A stretch of 49,236 nucleotides of DNA from positions 1 through 49,236 of the forward strand of contig JAGGVR010000149.1 of the NCBI GenBank assembly GCA_021157925.1. Direction: 5' to 3'. Position numbers and translations under genes: made by a program. Origin of the DNA: Staphylothermus sp. (GTDB taxonomy: Archaea; Thermoproteota; Thermoprotei_A; Sulfolobales; Desulfurococcaceae). The notes beneath the pieces are model-generated. The model was not told the origin of the DNA. It saw nothing but the letters and a program-made list of their open reading frames with translations, and ran no database searches. This document shows, piece by piece, positions 7,743 to 16,085 of this stretch; within the stretch, counting starts at the first letter, position 1, and every line of letters starts with the position of its first letter.

Positions 7743-9029
7743 ATGGGAATATTGATAAGAAATGCTAGATTCATAGTATCTCCACTAGAGAATTATGGAA
7801 TAAGCATACTTGAAAACAAGAATATATTCATAGAAGATAATAAGATCGAATGCATAGGCGACAAATGTGGAGATAAAAAAGACATGGTGATCGATGCTTC
7901 TAAACACATAGTTATTCCAGGTTTAATAAATGCACATACACATGCAGCAATGATTTTCCTCAGAGGCTCTTTACCAGATGCAGAGTTCTGGGAGTGGATA
8001 CCACGAATTACTGATATCGAGGGAAAACTCATTAACAAAGAACTCGTTTTCCACGCTAGCAGACTAGCTTGTCTAGAAATGCTAGTAAACGGCATAGTTG
8101 GATTCATAGATATGTATTACTATCCCCTAGAAACTCTTAAAGCCTGCCAAGAATACGGCTTATTCATAGCCACAGGCCCCATTTATAAAAAGGAGAAAAG
8201 ACAACAAATAGAGAAATTCTATAGAGAAGCAAGGAAATATCGAAATCATATACCCATTGTAAACATTCATAGCCTATACTCACAACCTGAAGAAGAACTA
8301 TTGGAAGCACATGCCTTCTCTCTTGAAAAAAATATTCGTTTACAAATACATGTATCAGAAACTAGGAAAGAAGTATTCATGTTAAAGAAGAAAACAGGGT
8401 TTTGGCCCGTAGAATATATGTATAAGAAAAAACTACTCGATAAAAATACTATTCTAGTGCATGCTAACTGGTTAACTAGCACCGAGCTAGAATATGTTGC
8501 TGAGAAAAGATCATATATAGTTACATGTCCTCATACATCTATGCGTTTAGCAGAAGCAGGATTCACACCAGTCTACGAGGCATTAGAAAAAGGAATTATT
8601 CTAGGAATAGGGACCGATGGTAGCAGTGGTGATAGATATAATATCCTAGATGAAATGAAAGAACTTGCTTTATTCTATAGACATAATTACTGGGACACAA
8701 GATTATCTATTAAATACGTTTATTCACACCTAGTTCTAAACAACTATAAGATCGTTGGGGTGAAAGGAGGAATAATAAAACCCAGATATCCAGCTCACAT
8801 AACCCTTCTAAGAATAGATCCTATTAAACATACACCATTAAAGAAAGATAATGTGCTAGCAAGACTGATTTTATCAAGCGAATTCTACGTGGATTACACT
8901 ATTATAGACGGTATTATTAGGTACAATTCAAGTCTTTTTGAAGAATACATTGACAAAGTTAAGAATAGTCTTCAATATATCGAAAGAGTTGCTGATAAAA
9001 TAGATTATGAGAAAGGTGTTGCTAAGTGA
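7743..9029 (+). CDS. Amidohydrolase (SAH/MTA/deoxyadenosine deaminase-like)
   Basis: Metal-dependent hydrolase of the amidohydrolase superfamily, closest in pattern to the ATZ/TRZ and adenosyl-derivative deaminases. The metal ligands are visible in order: HTH (about residues 65-67), H in LQIHVSE, H in ILVHANWL, and D in GIGTDGSSGD. The N-terminal beta strands (MGILIRNARFIVSPLEN) form the usual sandwich. The likely reaction is deamination of an adenine or guanine derivative, but substrate cannot be told from sequence. The ORF track starts at 7728 (ATGA overlap with the previous stop). ATG 7743 is favoured because GGTGAC sits four bases before it. The downstream small gene overlaps its stop as GTGA. 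Confidence 0.8.
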   Translation: MGILIRNARFIVSPLENYGISILENKNIFIEDNKIECIGDKCGDKKDMVIDASKHIVIPGLINAHTHAAMIFLRGSLPDAEFWEWIPRITDIEGKLINKELVFHASRLACLEMLVNGIVGFIDMYYYPLETLKACQEYGLFIATGPIYKKEKRQQIEKFYREARKYRNHIPIVNIHSLYSQPEEELLEAHAFSLEKNIRLQIHVSETRKEVFMLKKKTGFWPVEYMYKKKLLDKNTILVHANWLTSTELEYVAEKRSYIVTCPHTSMRLAEAGFTPVYEALEKGIILGIGTDGSSGDRYNILDEMKELALFYRHNYWDTRLSIKYVYSHLVLNNYKIVGVKGGIIKPRYPAHITLLRIDPIKHTPLKKDNVLARLILSSEFYVDYTIIDGIIRYNSSLFEEYIDKVKNSLQYIERVADKIDYEKGVAK

Positions 9030-9259
9030 AGATCTCTCCGAGAAAATATTATTACCTCGGATTATTTGCTGTAATATCCACACTAACTGCTTCACTACTT
9101 TCACTTTATGTCTACATAGTATACCACAAAAACAATTATTTATACTACTTTATATTCTGGCTCATAATATGTTTCATCGATATAATTGTCTGGAGAAAAC
9201 CACCTAAACAAGAAGAAGAGAAGTTATCTCTTGAACAAAATATCCCAGAAAATCCTTGA
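9026..9259 (+). CDS. Small two-helix membrane protein, 77 aa
   Basis: GTG start overlaps the amidohydrolase stop (GTGA), suggesting coupled translation. The protein has two hydrophobic helices (LGLFAVISTLTASLLSLYVY and YFIFWLIICFIDIIVW) and a short acidic tail. Its 3' end overlaps the convergent nitrilase gene by 36 bases. Family not recognised. I judge it real because of the overlap and clean membrane pattern, but it could be non-coding. Confidence 0.5.
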   Translation: MKISPRKYYYLGLFAVISTLTASLLSLYVYIVYHKNNYLYYFIFWLIICFIDIIVWRKPPKQEEEKLSLEQNIPENP

Positions 9260-10039
9260 TTTATCAATTACTGGAATAGTTTTCCTAGCTTCTTCAACAA
9301 CCTCAGGCTTTATAGCCCATTCAATATATCCCGGTTTAAACCCCATATCTACTTCTCTAAAGCCATATGGGTTGAACACACCGCTTCTACCAACGTATAG
9401 TTCTCCAGTATGATCAGATAATATGATATACATGGTGTTTTCATGACTTCTAGCTTTACCAAGGATATCTAGTATTTCTTCTTTTAAATATCCCTTAACC
9501 CATCCTGAATGAACAAATACTCCGTAGGCATTATTTCTTGTATAAGTCCTAAATAGTTCTGGAAATCTGAGATCGAAGCATATGGCTACATAGAATAGGT
9601 ATTTACCTAGATAAATACCCTTAGATAAAGAGTTTCCAGGTATGAAGTAATCAGATTCTCTATATCCATAAGCATCGAATAAGTGGATTTTACTATAGAC
9701 TTTACTAGTTCTTCCACTTGGCTCTATCAATACACTAGTACTCATGGTTTTCGGTTTTATGTCGGTTTTTTCTATTATATGAGCAAGAATATTCGTATCT
9801 AGAGAACTTGCTAGATCAGATAATCTTGCAATGAATGAACTATCTTCTAATGATTCTGACCTATTGTAGACATCTAATGGTTTTAGACCTGCTAATATGT
9901 TGATCATCGAGTATTCGGGCAGTAAAACAATATCTGCCTCTCTATAGTGTTTCGATAAGATCTCTTTTATCTTTTCATAATTTTTTCGAGGATCAGCCTT
10001 GAATTCATCTTGTACAATACCAACTATTATTTCATCCAA
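9224..10039 (-). CDS. Carbon-nitrogen hydrolase (nitrilase superfamily)
   Basis: Cytoplasmic amidase-type enzyme that hydrolyses a carbon-nitrogen bond. The catalytic triad is intact: Glu42 in VLLPEYSM, Lys117 in YSKIHLFDAYG, Cys154 in VAICFDLRFPE. The 271-residue length fits the Nit/omega-amidase-like branches. TTG start with GGTGGT upstream. It converges with the small membrane gene; its promoter side faces 10040-10092. The substrate (omega-amide, carbamoyl or other) is undetermined. Confidence 0.88.
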   Translation of the reverse strand: MDEIIVGIVQDEFKADPRKNYEKIKEILSKHYREADIVLLPEYSMINILAGLKPLDVYNRSESLEDSSFIARLSDLASSLDTNILAHIIEKTDIKPKTMSTSVLIEPSGRTSKVYSKIHLFDAYGYRESDYFIPGNSLSKGIYLGKYLFYVAICFDLRFPELFRTYTRNNAYGVFVHSGWVKGYLKEEILDILGKARSHENTMYIILSDHTGELYVGRSGVFNPYGFREVDMGFKPGYIEWAIKPEVVEEARKTIPVIDKSRIFWDILFKR

Positions 10040-10092
10040 TTTAACAATACCACCAATTCCTAATGAGCTTTGTTACTATTAATTATTGTTTT

Positions 10093-10434
10093 TTAAGCTG
10101 AACCCTGACCTAATAGTTTTTTTATCTCATTTGTTGCATTTCTTGTCAATATCTCGTTGAGGTCAAATACCTCGATCTTAACATCTTTTATTACAAATCT
10201 ATTGTCTTCGACCTCATATTGGAGAATAATATTCACTACCGCATCTTTGGGTACTTCGAACTTTTCAACAAGAATATTGTATATTTTTGCATTGATATCG
10301 CTTATTATATTATTGATTTCTTTGGCATCTAGCTTCTTTTGTTTATAATAGTCTCTTAGTGCTGCATTCACCACTCTCCTAAGTTTTAATGCATAACCAC
10401 TCAATCTTATAGGACCAGTTCTAACTTCCGGCAA
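10093..10434 (-). CDS. Small archaeal protein resembling DUF2258
   Basis: A 113-residue soluble protein with an N-terminal motif (TGPIRLSGYALKLRRVVNAAL), a charged helix and a two-strand segment (NIILQYEVEDNRFVIKDVKIEVF). The opening pattern is like the crenarchaeal DUF2258 group, whose role is not well established; some nucleic-acid-associated crenarchaeal proteins look alike. TTG start after GGTGTAAAAAGAG. It stands 53 bases upstream of the nitrilase on the same strand and may share its transcript. Function left open. Confidence 0.6.
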   Translation of the reverse strand: MPEVRTGPIRLSGYALKLRRVVNAALRDYYKQKKLDAKEINNIISDINAKIYNILVEKFEVPKDAVVNIILQYEVEDNRFVIKDVKIEVFDLNEILTRNATNEIKKLLGQGSA

Positions 10435-10510
10435 CTCTTTTTACACCTATTATATATTATTGATCAAGGATGGATTATAGTTTTTCGTTAAGAAATTGTC
10501 TGGGTGAATA

Positions 10511-10975
10511 TTGTTGTATAAATATCCTAGATTAATAGATGTTAATGCAAAATCAAAAATCTTCAGAAATAAGGAGAAATTACTGATTATAGGTAGATGT
10601 CTCGAGATTGAACACCCTGATATTATTGAGGAATTCGTAAAACAAGGATATGGTGTGCTCAGCGTTTGTATTGAAGCAGAACATGTTAATATGGTGGGAT
10701 TTAAGCTTGCTGGAATACTTGCTAGAGGAGACTACAAAGAGGTTTCTGTATTAACAGTTGATGGTAGTATGCATTGCACACAACTACACTGGATGATTGA
10801 AGAAGTTTTTAAGATTCTAGGAAGAAATAATATTATTCGTAGACACTTTGTAATATATAAGGGAAAAGTTTTCGAAGTCTCACCTAGATCTGTAAAAATC
10901 AGTAGATACTTATATAAAATTAATAAAGTTATTAATGGAGGAACGGTATTTAATGAGCAAACCAAGAATAGATGA
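10511..10975 (+). CDS. Hypothetical protein with Cys/His motifs, 154 aa
   Basis: Not recognised. It appears to be an alpha/beta protein (KLLIIGRCLEIEHPDIIEEF, then GYGVLSVCIEAEHVNMVGFKLAGIL, then VSVLTVDGSMHCTQLHWMIEE), ending in a basic helix. The repeated Cys/His/Glu residues (RCLEIEH, VCIEAEH, MHCTQLH) could bind a metal or form a redox site; this is speculation. TTG start after GGGTGAATA (10511 or the adjacent 10514). The next gene begins inside its 3' end, so the two are a transcription unit. Confidence 0.6.
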   Translation: MLYKYPRLIDVNAKSKIFRNKEKLLIIGRCLEIEHPDIIEEFVKQGYGVLSVCIEAEHVNMVGFKLAGILARGDYKEVSVLTVDGSMHCTQLHWMIEEVFKILGRNNIIRRHFVIYKGKVFEVSPRSVKISRYLYKINKVINGGTVFNEQTKNR

Positions 10976-11732
10976 ACTAGTAAAAGGACTAGACATCATT
11001 GCTAGGAGGTTTTTAGCGTATAAAAAACTAAGTGATGTATATTGGGCTACTTCAGTATTTCTAATAATATATGTTTTACTAGTATTTATTGATCATTTCA
11101 TTAGCTTTAATAAAGCATATATATCTATTCTAGAATATCTTACTGGTTTTATTGGATCAACTAGTGTAGTTATACTAACAGGTACGTTGTTGAGCAGAAT
11201 TAATAGCCATATAGAAATGAGCAAATTGTTCCACTCACAACTAGGCGATATAATGAGAATTATTAGAGAGGAAGAATCTATTGATCTTGTTGAGAATATA
11301 AATGTATTGCTTGGGGTAAACCAGTTCCCATTAGAATATATTCCAGCTATGCTTATACCAGCATATATTTCCCTACTAATTGACCTGTGCTGGCTAAAAA
11401 TATTATTTATCATTATATTTATAGCGATCGATGTGTTAACTCTTTACGTTGGTATATCGAAATTTAATTTACACATAGTTCTTGAAAACAAAATCTTTAA
11501 CAATACTGTAGAACTAACCGGGTTGGATCTCGAAATGCAATATAAAGGCTGTGTATTTAATATTCTTGAAGCGTTGCTATCCATAGTATCTCTATCATTA
11601 TTTTTAGTGTTTAAACTATACAAGCTAGATAATCTCTTAAATAATCACATAGATCAACATAGGATATTTTATAGAGAGTTAAAAATCAAGATTCTGAGAA
11701 AAAAACAAACAAGTGATAATATTACTATTTAG
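10953..11732 (+). CDS. Multi-pass membrane protein of unknown function
   Basis: About 259 residues with two pairs of membrane helices: SDVYWATSVFLIIYVLLVFI and TGFIGSTSVVILTGTLL, then IPAMLIPAYISLLIDLCWL and ILFIIIFIAIDVLTLYVGI. A weaker hydrophobic segment (ILEALLSIVSLSLFLVF) lies near the C-terminus. The ORF track starts at 10935; ATG 10953 is preferred because GGAGG lies about 10 bases before it. It overlaps the previous gene by 23 bases and the convergent moeA gene by 8. No family recognised; possibly the membrane partner of the preceding Cys/His protein. Confidence 0.6.
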   Translation: MSKPRIDELVKGLDIIARRFLAYKKLSDVYWATSVFLIIYVLLVFIDHFISFNKAYISILEYLTGFIGSTSVVILTGTLLSRINSHIEMSKLFHSQLGDIMRIIREEESIDLVENINVLLGVNQFPLEYIPAMLIPAYISLLIDLCWLKILFIIIFIAIDVLTLYVGISKFNLHIVLENKIFNNTVELTGLDLEMQYKGCVFNILEALLSIVSLSLFLVFKLYKLDNLLNNHIDQHRIFYRELKIKILRKKQTSDNITI

Positions 11733-13707
11733 GATAGATTATTTCCCCAATATTTTCAGGTATCTTATATCCGGGAAGTCTTTTAATAAGTTCCTCCAGT
11801 ATCGCCTTATTTTCTCTTAATACATGTATAAATTGTTGAACAAGCTCTTTATTTTGACTTGTTTTGTTGATTAAAAAGTCGTAGTTTTCCCATGTAAGAG
11901 GAATGAAGTCTAGATCATACATTTTCGCAGCAACCTCAACACCTATACCTACGTCAGCACGACCATGCTTTACTGCTGCCGCTACTGCTGTATGGGTCTT
12001 TACTTCATAGGTGTATCCATTGATTTTCTTTACTAATTCTTCGAAAACCATATTCCTCTTAAATGCTATTTGTTTAAGCTTATAATCCAAGTATACCCTT
12101 ATACCTGATCCCTTAGTCCTATTCACTATGACTACGTCTTCTCGCAGGAAATCCTCTATATTCTTGATGTCTTTCGGATTTCCTTTTCTAATAATTAATC
12201 CGATTCTTCTCATATATCCCCTAAGAAGGATTGTTCTATCTTCTAATCCATACTTCTTTATAAACGGGATATTATATTCTAGGGTTTCTTCATCTAACAA
12301 GTGTATTGGAGCGATATCTGCTTCTCCTCTCTTAATAGCTATTAAACCACCTGTACTACCAGTCGGTATTATCCTTGTCCTATCGACTATATTTGTAGCT
12401 CTCAAGAGCTCATATAATAATACATCATTACTACCTATGATGACCAGTTCTGGGAGTTCAGTTATCTCCCTAAACAAATAAACATCCCACTCAGTGTCTT
12501 CAAGCACCATATCACTTGTTTCAGGGAGTTTTAAGTATCCATCACCCATTATTAGAGGAGTAATGCTACCACTTTTTAGAGAGACTGGATATGCTACTAA
12601 GCCTTTTTCACCCTTAATGATCGATACTGGTAATAACCATGTCTTACCTAAGGGTTTCTTTATACGATATGGGAGTTTTGCTTTAACTATGTGTAATCTC
12701 TTATTCCTCATACCGAGTAGTTTTTGTATTATTGGCACAACCAACTGGTCAAAGATCATGTAGCACGAAAGCGGAAAACCAGGTAATCCGATCAACAGCT
12801 TATTACCCACTACTGATACAACTGTTGGTTTACCAGGTTTTACTTTTAAACCATGTATTATTATTCCTGGCTCACCAAGATTATCAAATACCTTGTATAT
12901 TAAGTCTCCAAAACCAGCACTTGTTCCACCACTTGTTATCACGATATCTGCCCAATCAAGAGCCACAATTATTTTTCTTTTAATTTCTTCATAGTTATCC
13001 GGTAATTTCCCCATAAAAACAGCATCTGCTCCCAATTCCCTTAGTTTGCTTGTCACCAAGTAGCCATTTACATCATATACTTTTCCTGGTTCTAGAGGAT
13101 TTCCAGGCAGTATTACTTCGTCACCTGTTGAGTAAACAGCTATCTTTGGTTTCTTATACACTTTAACCTTGTGAATACCCAGACCTGCTAAGAAACCGAT
13201 CAGGTTACCATCTATTAATGTACCTTTTAATACGACAAGATCACCCATAGATACGTCACTACCTGTTGTAGCTATATTTTCACCAGGATAAGAAGATCTA
13301 TAAATTACTACTCTATCGTTACTTATCCTCTTTGTATATTCAACCATTACTACAGAATCAGCTCCTCTAGGAATCATGGCCCCCGTTGATATTTCAATAG
13401 TTTCTCCTCTTCTAATACTTTGAGAAGGATGTTCACCAGCTGATATTTTTCCTTTAACCTTGAGATCCACTGGATGAAGATCATCCGCTCCAGCTACATC
13501 TAAGCTATTAACAGCATATCCATCAACTTCGCTTCTATCGAAAGGTGGATGATCTATGGGAGAATAAATATCTGTTGCAAGAACTCTTCCCAACGCATTG
13601 ATCAAATCTACTTCTTCGATACCAAGCGGCTTTAGCGGATAATATTTATCTATAATCTTGAGGGCTTCTTCAAGACTAACTAGTTCATGAAAGATCTTTC
13701 TCGACAT
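11725..13707 (-). CDS. moeA: Molybdopterin molybdotransferase MoeA fused to PBP-like domain
   Basis: Residues 1 to ~410 are MoeA, which inserts molybdate or tungstate into adenylylated molybdopterin. Seen: PIDHPPFDRSEVDGYAV, ISTGAMIPRGADSVVMVE, YSTGDEV, TSGGTSAGFGD, HGLKVKPGKPTVV and GLPGFPLSCYMIF. Residues ~420-660 form a periplasmic-binding-protein-like ligand domain (VIIGSNDVLLYELL ... PTGSTGGLIAIKRGEADIAPIHL ... KHGRADVGIGVEVAA), as in LysR-type or ModE-like sensing modules, without any signal peptide. The fusion is a known archaeal/bacterial architecture. In a hyperthermophile it probably serves tungsten cofactor. Divergent from hel308 with a palindromic promoter between. Confidence 0.93.
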   Translation of the reverse strand: MSRKIFHELVSLEEALKIIDKYYPLKPLGIEEVDLINALGRVLATDIYSPIDHPPFDRSEVDGYAVNSLDVAGADDLHPVDLKVKGKISAGEHPSQSIRRGETIEISTGAMIPRGADSVVMVEYTKRISNDRVVIYRSSYPGENIATTGSDVSMGDLVVLKGTLIDGNLIGFLAGLGIHKVKVYKKPKIAVYSTGDEVILPGNPLEPGKVYDVNGYLVTSKLRELGADAVFMGKLPDNYEEIKRKIIVALDWADIVITSGGTSAGFGDLIYKVFDNLGEPGIIIHGLKVKPGKPTVVSVVGNKLLIGLPGFPLSCYMIFDQLVVPIIQKLLGMRNKRLHIVKAKLPYRIKKPLGKTWLLPVSIIKGEKGLVAYPVSLKSGSITPLIMGDGYLKLPETSDMVLEDTEWDVYLFREITELPELVIIGSNDVLLYELLRATNIVDRTRIIPTGSTGGLIAIKRGEADIAPIHLLDEETLEYNIPFIKKYGLEDRTILLRGYMRRIGLIIRKGNPKDIKNIEDFLREDVVIVNRTKGSGIRVYLDYKLKQIAFKRNMVFEELVKKINGYTYEVKTHTAVAAAVKHGRADVGIGVEVAAKMYDLDFIPLTWENYDFLINKTSQNKELVQQFIHVLRENKAILEELIKRLPGYKIPENIGEIIYPK

Positions 13708-13759
13708 AACTATTCACTACCTATAAACAAGCAATTTCTCGGTCTAGATATTTTATAAC

Positions 13760-13773
13760 ACATTTTAAAATGT
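13760..13773. promoter_or_regulatory. Palindrome between moeA and hel308
   Basis: ACATTTTAAAATGT is a perfect 14-base palindrome midway in the 102-base divergent region. It may be a TATA element used in both directions or an operator controlling both genes. Role is inferred from position. Confidence 0.35.
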
Positions 13774-13809
13774 ATTAATCTTTATAGTAGGGTAAGGTGC
13801 TTCGACGAA

Positions 13810-15969
13810 TTGAAAGTAGAGAAGCTTGTAGAATATGGACTGTCTAGAGAATATATTGAAACATTACTACGAAATGGTATTGATAAACTTAATCCGGTCC
13901 AAAAACAAGCTATTGAGAAAGGCCTATTTACTGACAAAAACCTCGTTGTAGTCGCTCCAACGGCTAGTGGTAAAACTCTAGTAGGGGAAATGGCTTTAGT
14001 TAAGAAAGCCTACGAGAAAAAGATCGGGTTATACCTCGTCCCCCTTAGAGCACTAGCTTCCGAGAAATACTATGATTTCAAAAAGCTTGAAAAACTTGGT
14101 TTTAGAATAGGAATAAGTACTGGTGATTACGAGTCACCAGCTGAGTATTTAGGGAGATACGATATTATTGTTGCAACATATGAGAGATTCGATAGTCTAT
14201 TGAGACTCAAGCCTTCATGGCTGAGAAGGATAGGTACCGTAGTAATAGATGAACTACACATGATAGGGGATGATGAAAGAGGCCCTATTTTAGAAATGAT
14301 TATTGCAAGATTACTTAGGACAAATATACAAGTAATAGGTTTATCAGCCACTATAGGTAATCCTCTAGACCTGGCCAAGTGGATTGATGCCGAACTAGTT
14401 GACGTCCCATATAGACCTGTTAAACTAGTTGAAGGTATATATGATCGTAAAAAACACAAAATACTATTCATGGATGGAAGAGAAGAAAAAATAGTACATA
14501 AAATAGGTAACGCTGCCCTTAATATTGCTCTTCAAAGCATTTCGGCAGGGATTCAAGTCCTCGTATTTGTTCATAACAGAAGGAAAACTGAGGAATGGGC
14601 GTATAAGCTCACAGAGCACATGGGGTTGTTCCAACACCTCATAGATAAAAGAAAAGTGGATGAGCTTCTTAAAAAATTGAAAGAATCTCCTAGTCGTGTT
14701 GAGAGAGAAAAACTAGAATACTTGATAGAGAGAGGAGTAGCTTATCATCATGCTGGACTAAGTAATATTGCTAGAAAAGTTGTTGAAGAAGGGTTTAGGA
14801 ACAGGGTTATCAGAATCGTGTTTGCAACACCGACGCTTGCTGCAGGAGTAAATTTACCGGCGAGGAGAGTATTGGTATCTATTAAGAGATATAGTCCATT
14901 AAGGAGAAAAACAGTCAACATCCCTATTTATGAATATAAACAAATGGCTGGTCGTGCGGGAAGGCCGAAATTTGATCCTTTCGGAGAAGCAATAATTTAT
15001 GATGCAAATAATAACTCAGAAGCAATGAAGTATATTAGATCTCCTCCTGAACCAATATATAGTAAGTTAAATAACGAGAGAAGCCTTAGAATACACACTT
15101 TGTCACTAATTGCTTCCGGAGACGCTAATGAAATGAACGAACTCATGCAAATATATAAGAATACGCTCTTCTACAAGCAATACGGAAATTTAGAAAATCT
15201 AAAACTAACAATTGACAAAGTACTTGACGAACTAGCTCAGTGGGAAATGATAAGATTCATTCGAGATAAAGAATTCTACGCTACTAGCCTCGGAGTAATA
15301 ACTTCTAAGACATACTTAGATCCCTTATCTGTCAATATGTTCATAAAGAACTTACCAGAGAAACCAAGAGAGCTCTATTTACTCTTCCTCATAACAATGA
15401 CTCCTGACTATATGAGGAGTAAACCATATATTAACAGTAGGCTCGTCGACTACTATGAGAATGAAGCAATTATTCTTGCAGAAGACAACATTATACCTAA
15501 ACCAGAGAATTTCATGGGCGAATATTATAATTACTATATGTATAAGTTATGGGCTCAAGCATTTGTACATGCCAGGATGCTGCATGACTGGATCAATGAA
15601 GTAGATGAAGATACTATTAGTGAAAAATACGGAATAGGGCCTGGAGATATATACTCTGCAAGAGATACTGCTTCATGGATTGCTGGTGCTTTAAGCAAAG
15701 TTGCACGAACAATGAATTTATTGAGTTTAGGGGAAGCACTTGACAAGCTAAGTATTAGATTAGAATATGGTGTCAAGGAAGACGCACTAGAACTCATAAA
15801 GCTCCAGGGAATTGGAAGAGTTAGAGCAAGAACACTAATAAATCACGGAATAAGAACACTAAAAGACCTAGCTAAAACACCTCCATCAATTCTCGAGAAA
15901 CTTCCTGGCTTCGGGCCGAGAGTAGTTAAATTTATTTATGAACAATTAGAAATTTTGAAAATAAAGTGA
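13810..15969 (+). CDS. hel308: ATP-dependent DNA helicase Hel308
   Basis: Superfamily 2 Ski2-like 3'-5' DNA helicase that acts at stalled or collapsed replication forks. Walker A APTASGKT at about residues 49-56, DELH box in VIDELHMIGDDERG, motif III GLSATIGNPLDLA, motif VI QMAGRAGRPKFDP. The first domain has the Q-motif region LNPVQKQAIEKG. The C-terminus has a helix-hairpin-helix-like end (LQGIGRVRARTLINHGI ... LPGFGPRVVKFIYEQL) that binds DNA. The length of 719 is standard. TTG start after AAGGTGC. Divergent from moeA. Confidence 0.95.
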   Translation: MKVEKLVEYGLSREYIETLLRNGIDKLNPVQKQAIEKGLFTDKNLVVVAPTASGKTLVGEMALVKKAYEKKIGLYLVPLRALASEKYYDFKKLEKLGFRIGISTGDYESPAEYLGRYDIIVATYERFDSLLRLKPSWLRRIGTVVIDELHMIGDDERGPILEMIIARLLRTNIQVIGLSATIGNPLDLAKWIDAELVDVPYRPVKLVEGIYDRKKHKILFMDGREEKIVHKIGNAALNIALQSISAGIQVLVFVHNRRKTEEWAYKLTEHMGLFQHLIDKRKVDELLKKLKESPSRVEREKLEYLIERGVAYHHAGLSNIARKVVEEGFRNRVIRIVFATPTLAAGVNLPARRVLVSIKRYSPLRRKTVNIPIYEYKQMAGRAGRPKFDPFGEAIIYDANNNSEAMKYIRSPPEPIYSKLNNERSLRIHTLSLIASGDANEMNELMQIYKNTLFYKQYGNLENLKLTIDKVLDELAQWEMIRFIRDKEFYATSLGVITSKTYLDPLSVNMFIKNLPEKPRELYLLFLITMTPDYMRSKPYINSRLVDYYENEAIILAEDNIIPKPENFMGEYYNYYMYKLWAQAFVHARMLHDWINEVDEDTISEKYGIGPGDIYSARDTASWIAGALSKVARTMNLLSLGEALDKLSIRLEYGVKEDALELIKLQGIGRVRARTLINHGIRTLKDLAKTPPSILEKLPGFGPRVVKFIYEQLEILKIK

Positions 15970-16085
15970 TTTCTAAAATTATACAGTTCAAAGAAATAAG
16001 ATATAAACCATTCTTGATATAATATTAACAAATAGAGTTCAGAGTATTTTATAAAAATAAATAATGTCTCAATAGGTGATAAATC

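Noticed and set aside
9007-9413. ORFs 9007-9207 and 9186-9413 on the plus strand
   Set aside because: Out-of-frame overlaps of the amidohydrolase end, the small membrane gene and the nitrilase gene; no coding signal.
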